Source: Patiria miniata (Eukaryota > Echinodermata > Asteroidea > Valvatida > Asterinidae). Taken from it: a DNA stretch of 64,000 nt. The number at the start of each line of letters is the position of its first letter. Positions within the stretch are counted from its first letter, which is position 1. The DNA lies in the NCBI RefSeq assembly GCF_015706575.1, contig NW_024037074.1:23921334-23985333 (forward strand), read 5' to 3'. Shown one piece after another: positions 49,431 to 60,117 of the stretch. A program made the translations under genes and the position numbers. The notes beneath the pieces are model-generated. The model ran no database searches and had not been told where the DNA came from. It saw nothing but the letters and a program-made list of their open reading frames with translations.

Positions 49431-49621
49431 TAGAAAAATAGAACTTCAAACACAACATCTGTATTTTTGGGGTTGAGACACAAAAACAGCAAGTGGGGGG
49501 CAATGTAAAGTGGTTATTGAAAGAGATTCTAGTGAACAGAGAATGGGACATTTTATGTACAAAGGTGCACAGCCTTTTCTTTTCAAGGACAAATTAAGCC
49601 ATTGATGTCAGTCTATATTCT

Positions 49622-50053
49622 TTAACCCTAACTCCCTAGGCCTTTTTGCTAGGATGTAGCCTCAATCCTGCAAAATCCTCCAATTGGCCTCATGGAAAAA
49701 TAGCATATAGCCTCAATCCTGCAAATTCCTCCATTATTTCTTGAATATGGTCCGTGGAGGAGTGACCACGGCCTGAATCCTGCAAAATCCTGCGGCAGTG
49801 ACTGTCGATATGTTGGGGCTTGGCCAGTGACATCCTGGAGCAGTACAGAGGATTTCAAGCATAATCCAGGCATATACATGTATTTACAATGTATGCATGG
49901 CTGAGCAAAAACAACACAAGGTCCGGCCAAAGACCTTGACAAAGTGCATCCTACAAAATCAGTAACGCACTTTTGCCATGTAACCTCAATCCTCCAAATT
50001 CCTCCCCCCTTTGGCAAAGAGGATTTTGAAGGATTCAGGGCGGTTAGGGTTAA
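49622..50053 (+). mobile_element. TTAA-flanked MITE, family A (copy d, complete)
   Basis: This is the clearest full-length copy (432 bp): TTAACCCTAACTCCCTAGGC at the left, GCGGTTAGGGTTAA at the right. It includes repeated AATCCTGCAAAATCCTCC motifs, the GTGACATCCTGGAGCAGT core and the ACAACACAAGGTCCGGCC block. Confidence 0.9.
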
Positions 50054-50324
50054 GAATTCAGATCATTCAAATTATTTTGTTGGAAATTCTTTCCTTTGAA
50101 CATATAGGCCTACATGTACCTCTGACTGAGCAAAAGTTATCTAAACTTGACACTGCACCGGCAAGCCACTTGTTATTATATTCCCGATCTCCCTTGGCAA
50201 TTTCCACTACCTGGGATGAAGTTTCTTCGTTTCTCTCTTTTCTCCCTTTTTTCCCCCCCCAGTTTAATTTTTCCGGTGATTGCAGAATGCCTCCCTTGTG
50301 AAAATAGAGGAGTTGGGGGCACAA

Positions 50325-50353
50325 GTTACCACGGCAACGGTAACCTTGGTAAC
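50325..50353. promoter_or_regulatory. RFX X-box-like site, doubled
   Basis: GTTACCACGGCAAC (50325-50338) fits the RFX X-box half-site layout (GTNRCC, short gap, RGYAAC). GGTAACCTTGGTAAC (50339-50353) directly abuts it as a second palindromic site. X-boxes mark promoters of ciliary genes, and CFAP410 is ciliary, but no CFAP410 exon was found near here. It is a motif match only. Confidence 0.35.
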
Positions 50354-50699
50354 AGCTACGGCAAAAAGGTTTTTAAAAATAAGCGCTCGACGTCTGAAAT
50401 TTATAACAATGCTTTGGCCAGGAACAGAGCTAGACAATCTTATAGAAGGTCCGACACAAATTTAATTGAAAAAAAATTAAAACTTGGAAGAAATCATTTT
50501 TCATTTAAAATTTGGCTAAAATCAAACATCTCTATTTTCTTTAGGGGGGGGGGGGGCACGAACCATTCCAGATTCTTCAAAATCGTCCACTGTGAAGGAA
50601 CCTCATTTCTTAAGTTAAAAATTTTTAAGAGTAAATTTTTAAGAGTAAAATCCTCCAGAAACCTTCATGTGGTTGAGAAGACTATGAGGGCTAGGGTCT

Positions 50700-50998
50700 T
50701 AAGGCTGACAATCAGCTGCACCATCACAGCAGTCAAAACCAATCAAGTGACTTTTTTTTTACAGTTAAGAATTCCCTCGTTAAGCCATATTTTGACTGAA
50801 GGTGATTGATATGCCAGCTGTACATTGTACCAGTTACCTCTTTTGTCTGTTGATGGAATTTAACTAGGTAGTCACAGTTTTTACATGAATGTGATCTTCA
50901 GACTGTTTTTTTAACTAGTCTGAATACAAATGTATGGCAGGGGAAGTGGAAGAAACGTTTGACTGTCCGTGACTGATCAAACAAATAGCAGGATTCTA
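50700..50998 (-). mobile_element. MITE family B (copy 4, inverted, diverged)
   Basis: Read on the minus strand it follows 25559-25899: AGCAGTCAAAACCAATCAAG (complement of the ACTTGATTGATTTTGACTGC block), GGTGATTGATATGCCAGCTG, GTCTGTTGATGGAATTTAAC and GGCAGGGGAAGTGG. The termini have lost clear TTAA-CCCT ends. Confidence 0.7.
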
Positions 50999-51169
50999 AT
51001 GACTCATTATTATTTTGTTGCAACTTTCTTGGAGAGGGTTCTGTCCACTAATTTCAAGTACATTGTCCTGTAACCAGATGCACTTCACACGGTCATTCCG
51101 GCTGGCTGGTACAGTGTTTGACAATAAGCACTTTAGTGATGGCTTAACGGTTTAGGTATTGATCTGTTG

Positions 51170-51560
51170 GCGTTCTCAGCACTAAGCCAAGCAAAACACT
51201 ACCGGGCTTGTGGCCCGGGCTGGGGGCCCGAGCCGAAGAGACGCAAACCATTAATTGCTATGGGTAGGATAATTGATAGCAGGAAACGTTATTGATTGGC
51301 GCGCTAAACTCCCCAATGTTACAGAAGGGGTTCTACTTCCGAGGGGATTAGGTTCAGGACTCATTATACGCTATTTGGATACATAGCTGCGCGCCGCTGA
51401 CTGAATGTACGTTGCCTGCGCACCCTGAGGTAGTTCTTCTTGGCTTGTGCAATGGGAACATTGATCGAAGCCCTCCGAGTCATGAGTCGGAAGATACCGC
51501 TTTAGGGGCCTGTGTAATTAGGCCATGTGGCTTGGAGGCAGGATAAGTTTACAGGAAGAC
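51170..51560. other. Unique GC-balanced block (candidate regulatory DNA)
   Basis: It contains a GC-rich inverted motif (GGGCTTGTGGCCCGGGCTGG, then GGGCCCGAGCC), paired homeodomain-type words (CCATTAATTGC, GATAATTGATAGC, GTGTAATTAGG), CGCGCCGCTGACTG and GAGTCATGAGTCGG. No open frame is convincing and no family repeat is present. The regulatory reading is inference. Confidence 0.3.
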
Positions 51561-52096
51561 TAGGGTAGCCGCAAAGTGAAAATACTTTACACACTGTTAT
51601 ATGCATGGGTATGTAAAGTGTACTCAAGGATATGGCTTCTCCTGGCTGGCACAGTTTTAAGGGCAACTTCACTGTCGCAATTTTCCCTCAAATAAAACCA
51701 TATCGGTATCTCAGTGCTCATTTGTTGCAACCCAAATTATCAAAAGATTTTTTATTAATGAGGAAAAGCTAGGAGCAGGAGAACGATTTTGTTCTGCTTT
51801 TGTGAGCTCTCCAGGGTCACTCAACCAATTACTATTAAAGTATTATGCAGACAAATACCGGTAACTACATAAAAGTACATGAATTAAATGTACTCTCTAC
51901 GAGATAATATCTGGTTATAATCATTTCTTTTCAATCCCGATTACATTCATTCTACAAGGTTAAATGAATACCGCATGGGTCTACATGTACATGTATTGCC
52001 TCCATGGTACAAATGTCTGCTTGTTCAACAAACACTAAATATGCACATGTGTACATGTATCCAAAAAACAAGGATTTTCATGAATTGTTTAGTGAA

Positions 52097-52619
52097 TGGG
52101 TCATTCCACAAATCTGGCGTCCACTTTTTTTTTTTCGTGTTGGGTGTTGCAACTGGGCCCAATTTCATAGCTCTGCTTACCATTAGTGAAATTCCCTGCT
52201 TACTGTAGCAGAAAATTCCGAGCTTACGGTAAGCGTATTTCACAGGTTAGCGAGGAATTTTGGCTTCTGCGCATGCATAAGGATTCTGTGCTTACAGGGT
52301 TAGCACCAAAATTTTCTGCTAGCGCTGTTAGCTCAGAAATGGTGTAAGTGTGGTATTCTGTGGTTAGCAGATACCGTAGCCATGAGATTGGGCCCAGAAA
52401 TAAGATTTTGTAAAAATCAAGTCACATTCTCTATCTCCAAGGGTGAGTATGTACAAAGCAAAGTACATGTACATGTACTTGCCAAATAAATCAAAAATAG
52501 TTTGAGGTCGATTTTAATGATACTTGCAATGTCTTGCATGGCAAATTACACAGGTCGGGTGTAACAGGGACACCAAAAACATGTCACACTTTTGGATCCC
52601 AAATTTATGGAATGACCCA
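52097..52619. mobile_element. MITE family F (copy A), carrying a nested family E element
   Basis: The ends TGGGTCATTCCACAAAT and AAATTTATGGAATGACCCA are inverted repeats. Inside is a complete family E element (52153-52397). Other family F copies are at 57907-58174 and 60118-60669. Confidence 0.8.
52153..52397. mobile_element. MITE family E nested in family F
   Basis: CTGGGCCCAATTTCATAG at the left and CATGAGATTGGGCCCAG at the right enclose 245 bp with many GCTTAC/GTTAGC/TGCTTA words arranged as internal inverted repeats. To my recollection this terminus is common in echinoderm genomes. Partial copies lie at 22033-22160 and about 62562-62650. Confidence 0.8.
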
Positions 52620-53356
52620 CATGCGTACATTTATATGTTGTGGTTTGGGTAGTCTAATTAAGAATAAGAAAGTTTTCCATAGCCATATGATATGTGTATT
52701 ATTCTTTTTTAATTTTCAGGATTGATATTACATTTGATATTATATTATCTACAGGTAAAAGACAACATGTCTTTACAAGTTACATAAATTGTTAATAAAC
52801 AAGAAGATTTCGTGCTGTGTACGATTGTTCATGCACAAAAAGTCATCCTTTTATTAGACATTTGGACTTGTACTTGGTACACAGCATCTGATTTACAGGT
52901 TTGTGTCAAAGGCTAATAACACAATGGAATTTGAATCAATATTTTAATAATACCGGGCCACTTCTGTTTGCTGAAGCGGCCGGCCTGCAGAAATCAACAC
53001 CTGTAAATCTTTCACATCCGTCCATTACCCTCTTCTCTTCCAAAACTTGTATTAAAAAAAAAAAAAACACCCGCCATAGACACAAATCCCACTGGTTTCC
53101 GATCTGTCAACGCCGCATCTATTCACAAGCCGACCTGTCCCTATCCATCAGGCGAATTATTTTTCCCAGGCCCAGACTGCAGGGAACCGGCTAACAAAAA
53201 AGCAAAAAAAAATCTGGCTGAACACCGTATGGCGATAACGTTCCCAAATGGAAGGCACAAGAGAGGGACTTGGACATGCATGGCTGAATGATACAACGGG
53301 AGAATTTTAGGCCTCCGGGTTAAAAAAATGGAAGAGGGTTACTTTATAGTATTTAA

Positions 53357-53566
53357 GGGGAATGTGATGTGTTTGATCTGGAAAGTTATCACTGGGACAC
53401 TGTTATCAATCATATTATTCTAAACACGACAGAGGAGGTACAAATGTCGGCAGTGCTTTTACACGCTTTGAGATTGAATAACTTTGTGGAAAGTATGAAG
53501 GCTAAGGAAAGAATTTTACCGCTTACCAGAAGTGAACTTTTGAAAGGTCTCTCTGATTTGCAATAG
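53357..53566 (+). CDS. Unrecognised coding-like terminal exon candidate
   Basis: After TTTATAGTATTTAAG (possible acceptor) the plus frame opens following an in-frame TAA and reads GECDVFDLESYHWDTVINHI, then LNTTEEVQMSAVLLHALRLN, then NFVESMKAKERILPLTRSEL, then LKGLSDLQ and a TAG at 53564-53566. Residue use is balanced, with amphipathic helix spacing, unlike the Lys/Phe/Tyr-rich chance frames around it. No start, no upstream exon and no poly(A) signal could be confirmed. The family is not recognised. It could be a last exon of a plus-strand gene or a decayed gene copy. Confidence 0.35.
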   Translation, partial: GECDVFDLESYHWDTVINHIILNTTEEVQMSAVLLHALRLNNFVESMKAKERILPLTRSELLKGLSDLQ

Positions 53567-54003
53567 TTCTTTTGGAAAGGCTTAGAAATTTTTTAACGAT
53601 TTTGGCAAAAGATTGAAATTAAGTCTACAATGGTAACGATGGTGGCTTCTGTAACACCTGCCATTTTTGGACTGCACCGAGTATTTAAAATGTCACATCC
53701 TATGGCTAAATTCTTGCATTTAACCTGATTTGACCAGTGCCCTTAGGGGCAAGTACAGCCCAAAGAAGTGCCATGGACCCCAATAACTAATCATGAGTGG
53801 AGTGGCCAGTATTCATACTGCAGTTTGTACTTCAGTCCAAAGAACAGATAGCCAAGTAAACTGAGTTGGAATTTATTCCATACAAATCAAAGCGAGTTGC
53901 AGTTAGTGGCCGATTTGCACATGGTACATACAGTATGTACCGGTACGTACAAGAACAGGCTTACAAGAATTTTTGTCAAGTTCAAAATTGTTGTCCAATG
54001 TTT

Positions 54004-54290
54004 AGGCCAAAAAAAAAAAAATATTCTGCTTGTGATTACATGACATTTGAAAAAAGGGTACCGGTAGGTAGGTAGTACGGAATTTTTTTTTGGGGGGGGG
54101 GGCAATTTTTTTTGTACGATCATATGGAGGTGTCTACATGTAGTCAAGGGTAAAAGGCTGGTACATGTAGTAATTGATGGAATTTTGGGGGGTTTTCCCC
54201 CCTCATTTTCCCCAAAAACAAACTAGGGTAGGGGCTGTCAAAATAGGGTAGGTAGGGTAACCAGAAGCTGAACTGTTTTGTTTTTGGCCT
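54004..54290. mobile_element. Hairpin MITE, family D (copy 2)
   Basis: AGGCCAAAAAAA...TTCTGCTTGTG and CCAGAAGCTGAAC...TTTTTGGCCT are inverted ends. The internal AATAGGGTAGGTAGGG and GGTAGGGGCTGTCA blocks match copy 1 at 7437-7708. Confidence 0.8.
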
Positions 54291-54299
54291 GAATACTTT

Positions 54300-55480
54300 C
54301 TTTTACAATGAAAAACATTATCAAAGATTGTTGAAGTTACTTTTGTTTTCAATACTGATATACTTCTGTCAAGTACATGTGCGTACATGTACACATTTTC
54401 TCATATCAATTAAACCACAAAAGGGTAAGTTTATTTTTACTCAAGAATAACAATGAAATTGTAATAACGGAGTTTAATTTGAATCTGCGACCTCCATGTG
54501 CCAATTACACGTACATGTAGGTGTGAAACCAAATTGAACATTAAATATTTCACTTCTTCAAAGGAAAATTGATAAAATTTTCAATACGTTCATACACAAT
54601 CCCATGATGAACTGAAGGCTGATTTGACAGTGTCCATAGCCCTAGGTCTGATTATTATTAAAAACAGGGGTGTCTGCAACACTAGACAGCCTTGAATAGC
54701 TATCACGGCTATATCATTTCAATTTTAACTCATTTGTTTCTCATGTTATAAAATACATGTAACATATGTTCAGTTGAAAACAAAATCAGCTGCAGACAAG
54801 ATTAATATTGCACAATAATTACACAGGCGACCACTTTCAATGACAACATACCGGAAGCTTTATGATCAGCACGAACCTCCTAACACACCCCCCCCCAAAG
54901 AAAAAGATATCGACAGCAATTAGACGCCAGTATATCCGCAGACTCACACACACGCCTAACTGTTATTGATATTTACAGTCTACAGGCTTTGGCCATATTC
55001 CAATCAATACGAATCCATCTGCAACTGTATCGCGTGCGGCGAAGATTTGAAGATTGGAAGTGCTAATCTGTGATTACTGCAGACTTGTGGGGTTGTTTTT
55101 TTTAATATTTTGCGAGAAGTTCCTTCATTCGGATCAATATCAGTGGGTCATTGCCTGGCAGGTAATGATTTGTTGTTGCAATTTTTTATAGCAGGGTCGA
55201 TAGTGAAGGAATGTTTTCCCCATATGTTGCTTATAAATCACTTAGCACACTGCAAATGATTCACCACTGTCACAAATGTGGTTTAATGGAAATCCATGTA
55301 TAAATGATGTATAAAATAAAAATACAATGTATTAATTATTGTATTACATCCACCTTTTAACAAAAATGCAACCAAATTTTAAACCAGAATATTTTTTTCT
55401 CTTAACTTAAGGCACATACCAATGTACTGTACATGTACACTGTAGGAACGTTGGTTATTACCCGAAAACATACCTACCAA
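54300..55480. other. No gene seen
   Basis: This is AT-rich unique DNA. 54990-55180 has paired OTX-like GATTA/TAATC words (GTGCTAATCTGTGATTACTG) and GCGTGCGGCG, but nothing decisive. Confidence 0.4.
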
Positions 55481-55481
55481 A

Positions 55482-55632
55482 TTAACCCTAACCCTCCCAA
55501 ATCCTCCCAAATCCTCTTTGCGAAATGGAGGATTATGCAGGATTGAGGCTACAATGTATGTGTTGCTGAGTTCGGAGAATGCACTGTATCAAGGTCTTGG
55601 GCCGGACCTTGTGTTGCTTATGCTCAGCGTTA
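55482..55632 (-). mobile_element. MITE family A (copy e, truncated)
   Basis: TTAACCCTAACCCTCCCAAA begins the element. GGAGGATT...GCAGGATTGAGGCTAC and the GGTCTTGGGCCGGACCTTGT block follow, then the match stops near 55632. Only about one third of the family length is present. Confidence 0.75.
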
Positions 55633-55869
55633 TTTGCCTCGCTTTGATTTCCAAGATGGCGTACCCTGAGAAAGGTCTATTGAGCCCTGCATTGTGGGGA
55701 TAATTAAGGCTTACACACAGAAAACATGTTGCAAACTCAAGTACAGTACAATCCACTGCATGTGCTCAACTGGATACAATTGTGTACATCTCAATGATGC
55801 TAAATTTATTTAACAAAAACCAAAAGCCTGCAAAATACCGGTAATCAGCAATCAAATCCCATCTATGTA

Positions 55870-56370
55870 CATACATAGAAAATGACAGCGAACACACTCA
55901 AATTTCTGATCGGTTTAGCACCAACCACCAACACGCGATCGATCCGATCTTCCCGCAAATGAGCATTACCATCACTCCTGCACTTATCTATAATTACTAA
56001 CCACCGGTCGTGTTTAACTCTCCTGAAACTGTGCAAACCAAAAGCTCTATCACTGGGCAGGCAATCCCTGAGCGAAGCCAGGTAAAGAGCAATTTCATTT
56101 GTCCCAGGAAACCCTCTCAATTCTTAATTGCGGTGCCGGGGAGGCGACATGAATACCAATGAGGCTGCAGCTCCGGAAGAACACATTGATTTCTCGGACC
56201 TGCCCCGTCGCTTGTTTTTCCCTCCTAAACCCCCCCCCCCCCCCCCCCCCCCCCCGCCTCCTAAAGCTACGTCAAGCGTGAACGATCGGCCTTCTGATTG
56301 GTTGAGAGAGCTGAACAGAATCGTCACGCTCTGTTATGTACCCGGAGTGAAGACTGTGATTTTGTGAGTG
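55870..56370 (+). promoter_or_regulatory. CpG-rich promoter-like block with possible first exon
   Basis: CpG words cluster here (CACGCGATCGATCCG, CACCGGTCG, GGTGCCGGGGAGGCGAC) in an otherwise CpG-poor region. An inverted CCAAT (TGATTGGTTG, about 56297) and AATTACTAACC words are present. An ATG in fair context lies at 56149, and GTGAGT ends the following frame at 56364. This fits a CpG-rich promoter plus first coding exon on the plus strand. No TSS or TATA is evident. Confidence 0.3.
56149..56363 (+). CDS. Candidate first exon with polyproline run, unrecognised
   Basis: From ATG (GGCGACATGA) the frame reads MNTNEAAAPEEHIDFSDLPR, then RLFFPPK, eleven prolines encoded by a C26 tract (56230-56255), KATSSVNDRPSDWLRELNRI and VTLCYVPGVKTVI. 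It reaches GTGAGT at 56364-56369 in phase 2, and without splicing the next codon is a stop. The acidic N-terminus and the DWLRELNRI helix look protein-like. C runs occur all over this window without coding, so the polyproline may be incidental. No second exon was found. I do not recognise the product. Confidence 0.3.
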
Positions 56371-56379
56371 ATTGCCCAG

Positions 56380-57900
56380 TTTCCAGGACTGACGAGCTTA
56401 AAAACGGTGTTGGATATCGCACCGCTTTATCTATTGCCGTGATTAAAAACAGATTAATCATGTACTCTACATGGTGATTGCTGATAAGACACTAGGCATC
56501 CACAATAAGTCCACACGTGAACATGTAAAGGTGTAGGGCAAGTCCAAGAATTCGCGCATGCTATGTCCCACAAAAGTTTAACCCTCTAAGATATTCATGG
56601 ATTTCAGTGTTTTTTTTATTCTCTTGTTGGGCATAGACAAAAAACATCCCCAGAAGAATTGTTATGTTATTAATTTTGCGTTGATTATGTAATTCAAGAA
56701 AACATGGCGTTACGTATGGGACAAAAAGGGGCCTTTTCTTGGACTTGTCCTGTACATGTACCCCTATCCCCCCCCCCCCCCCCTTTTTGGCTTTAAAACC
56801 TTTATAGCTGGAAAATAGAATGGGCTGATGGTCAAGTAAATTTTTTGTTTTTTTTATTTATTTATTTATTTATTTACTTAATGGTTTTCCCCTCCACTCC
56901 TTACAGTTAATGTGAATCAATCGTTCATTCTGCATTTGCTGTGCTGTTTACATGTATAGGTTTTGCTGCTCGGCTCAGCAAGACCGCACTACAAACCAAT
57001 TCGCAAAAATTGAAAACAAAAATTCACAAATTGTAGGAAGATGTCTGGACAAAATTAGGGTTTGGGGGCAGCATCATCAATTTTGTTATTGTTTATCTTT
57101 TATTAATAAACATATTTAGTTTCTGCCAGATTTCTAGGTCGGACAGGGTTATCGGGAAAACGATTTTTTGGGGGATTTACTCAAATGTGTTTTACTCACA
57201 CCATTCCAGCCAAAATGCTTCATAATATTACATTATATACACCATGTGCATGTACCCGAGTGTGATGCCCCCATATCGTTTCAGTAACAAGAATGTACAA
57301 TTTGGTTAAGTACCGTAAGTGCTGCAGACATTCCCAGCAATGTTGGGTAGCATTCTGGCGAGCATCTATTCAGGTCATGATGAATGACGACTCCGAAAGC
57401 ACTCAAATGTTCATGTACCTGTCATATGCGACCCAAATATCGAGATTTACGAGGCACGAACTAAAATATTTTCCAATGCACCAAAACAAAGTGTCACTCA
57501 GAAGCTTGTGGGGGAGGGAGAAAGGAGGAGGAGGGGGAGGATTTGTACAAGGCTTAAATCTGCCTCTTTGAGAATGTGCCTTGATAAATGATGCAGGAGG
57601 CCCAAGGTTATGTTGATTGGGAGGCAATGTTGAGCTATGGGATTATAGAGGATAGGTATGTGACAATCAATAAGTTGCTTCAGCTAATGTCAACAGATTA
57701 AAACTCCAGGGAAGAGCTACTGTTTGTGGGAGATGGTCGTGGAGTGACGGAATTGGAAGCTGTCCTAGGAGGAGGAATGGTGAATAGAAAGACCCACGGG
57801 AGACAGAGACTAGTGGTTACCAATTTTAGGCAAAATAATTTGTGAATATTCTGATTTCTCCTGTGGGCATATATCTGTTGCAGAGCAATTCCATACACTG
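56380..57900. other. No gene seen; microsatellite and homopolymers
   Basis: A (TTTA)n microsatellite lies at about 56854-56876 and a C16 tract near 56768. Otherwise this is AT-rich unique DNA. A 92-codon plus frame at 57293-57571 ends in a purine-rich GGAGGAGG tract and shows no family motif. Confidence 0.5.
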
Positions 57901-57906
57901 TATAGT

Positions 57907-58174
57907 TGGGTCATTCAATAATTTAGGGACTACTTTTTTCCTGTCCCTGTTGCATTCTGGTCTGACATCTATGATTTTATAATTCAGACGCTCTCCTTTT
58001 TGCAGTCCAAGGGTGATTATGAATAGCTGAAGTATCAAACCAATAAATACAATTGTTTCCAGTCATTCTAAATGACACATGTTCTTGACATTTGAATGGC
58101 AAATTACAAAGTCCCAAGGTGACGGGGACAGGCAAAATGACACATTTTGGACCCTAAATTTATAGAATAACCCA
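57907..58174. mobile_element. MITE family F (copy B, uninterrupted)
   Basis: This 268-bp copy has TGGGTCATTCAATAATTTAG at the left and ACCCTAAATTTATAGAATAA with CCCA at the right. Sub-terminal CCTGTCCCTGTTGCA and GACGGGGACAGG are also inverted. It gives the empty-site length for copies A and C. Confidence 0.8.
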
Positions 58175-58872
58175 AATACAGTTTCTAATCCAATTCCATA
58201 AAATCTGACACTAATCAAAAGAATACAAAATTTGGCTCATTTTAATTTTTCTTAAATACCGATTTATAACAAAGTACATACGTAATACAATTGCAATACA
58301 CTGGAACATTCTTGACAAAGTTGTAGGCCCTACACATGTACATAAACATACATGTACATTTACACAATTGTATGAGTGTAAAAGATTCATTAAAATGAAA
58401 ATAATCAAAATTATTTAGAAACAAACAATAAAGAATTTCTGTCAATCAGTACAGACAGCGCAGTTGACTGACTGTTGAAAACCCGGTCACCACACACTCT
58501 CGTTTCTGTAATTGTTCCTTTTCATCTCTTTTCGTCTTTTTTTGGCCAGAAAGTTGAAACACCGGTCACACGTGTTTGCGACTCGCTCGACAGAGCAGGG
58601 AGGGCAATTTGTACACCGGTTATTAGGTTATGTGTTGCAATTGCCTGGCGAAATACCAGCCAAGTTCACAAGACAGGTTGAATTCCCCCTGGCAGTTAAT
58701 CACGAGCAGACGCTCACAACACGTAGTGTGGTACACACAGGTGCTTATGGAAACTCAAGATATATTTCTGTACGTGTGCAGTGGAACAAATTCATGCCTA
58801 CATGTAGTTGATTACATTAACAGCTTGCTTACTTACTCCAGTTTAAAGGCATACAGGAACATTCGTAACTGA

Positions 58873-59013
58873 TTAACCCTCCTGATATTTAAACAGTCAC
58901 GGACAGTCAAAATTTCCATCCACTTCCCCTGCTATACTTTTAATACAGGCTAGTCACCAGCAGTGAGATCGTATGTCAAGCAAGCACCGTGCCTAGTCAA
59001 ACTCAGTCAAACT
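58873..59013 (+). mobile_element. MITE family B (copy 3, truncated)
   Basis: TTAACCCTCCTGATATTTAA, GGCTAGTCACCAGCAGTGAG and GCACCGTGCCTAGTCAAACT match the left half of family B. The match then stops at the GACTCGGACTC-rich repeat. Confidence 0.75.
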
Positions 59014-59024
59014 CAAGTCCTATT

Positions 59025-59475
59025 TTCCATGACTCGGAATCGAGTCACAATGACAAATGACTCAGACTCAGACTCAGACTCGACCTAGCGGACTCGGACT
59101 TGAACACAGCCTGCATGACTCAAGACTCAACCAAAATTACCACAAATCACTTTTTTTTCAACAAATAGGCTATTTTCAAATTACAAATGTATTTTGCAGA
59201 CAATCGACTTCAATGGTTTAATATCCCATGGTTTGATTATTTGACATTTCCAGTTCATTAAATTAGAGAAAAGCTGTCAAAAATGGAAACATTTTAATAC
59301 ACTGCGAGGTTTTAGCAGTATCTCAAAATTTATTTCCAATATATAGTACTTAAACATGACACGTGACTCGGACTCGACCTTTGTGACTCGTCACTCAAAC
59401 TCGACCTGCATGATTCAGGGCTCGGACACGGACTTGGGAGAGGTGACTCAGACTCGGACTCGATGTTTTGAGGTT
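59025..59475. repeat. Two clusters of GACTCGGACTC-type repeats
   Basis: Degenerate 6- to 12-bp units (GACTCAGACTCGGACTCGAC) fill 59031-59135 and 59359-59470, separated by about 220 bp of AT-rich DNA. The first cluster also contains inverted GACTCGGAATCGAGTC. Open frames through it encode Asp/Ser/Thr-rich low complexity and are not genes. Confidence 0.75.
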
Positions 59476-60117
59476 TCGAATACAAGTCTGGGGTCCACTA
59501 CCAAAAAAACATGTACATGCTCAGGTAAAAACCTCATCCATCTGTATGTATCAATTAAAAAATATAAAAAAACGGACCACTGCATCGTGACCCAATTTAC
59601 GGTACATTAGAGACAATACTGTACCTAGTGAATGGTATCACTTTCAATTCATTGCAATCTGTTCCCTCCCAACCGCCCGACGCCCGACGATAAGAAAAAA
59701 AGCCTTCCACAAAGTGGCTGCTCAGACCTCAAACTCCCACAAACCAGAAAAGGAAAAAATCTCATCCGGGCTTATCTGATGAACAGAATGGCTCAATTGT
59801 GCCGCACACACAAGGCAGGGCATTCAAACATCTCGAACTCTTTGCTGATCAATCGACTTGCCTGCAAGTTTCCTATCAAACATCCTGCCACAAAATATGT
59901 ACTAGATCATTAAACACGTACTTTGGTTGAAAAATTTTTGTAATAAATTTTTGTTATCAGTAAATCTTTCCACCCCTTGGATTATGGTTATAGAATCCAA
60001 TTTGTGGTGCCGTGCACATGATCGATCAGAATACGAAGTCCTCCAAACAGGTCCGTCGTAACAGTTTGTGCACTGAATGTACTGGGTACCTTCAAGAGTG
60101 CACAGCAGGCACCGGTA

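Larger units (their letters stand above)
46800..49620. other. Gene-poor stretch with a CpG-rich repeat-like patch
   Basis: 46890-47160 is unique sequence with homeodomain-type GTAATTAG and CATTAACGGCG words. 47720-47840 is a CpG-rich patch, listed separately. 47880-48760 and 48870-49350 show only low-complexity runs (C16 near 48863). No exon with supported splice sites. Confidence 0.35.

Noticed and set aside
50147-50809. Longest open frame in the window (220 codons, plus strand)
   Set aside because: It runs through a pyrimidine tract, the X-box palindromes, a G11 tract and a family B MITE; residue use is Lys/Ser/Phe-rich with no motif, and it reads as a chance frame.
59359-59610. Asp/Ser/Thr-rich plus-strand frame
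   Set aside because: It translates the GACTCGGACTC low-complexity repeat.
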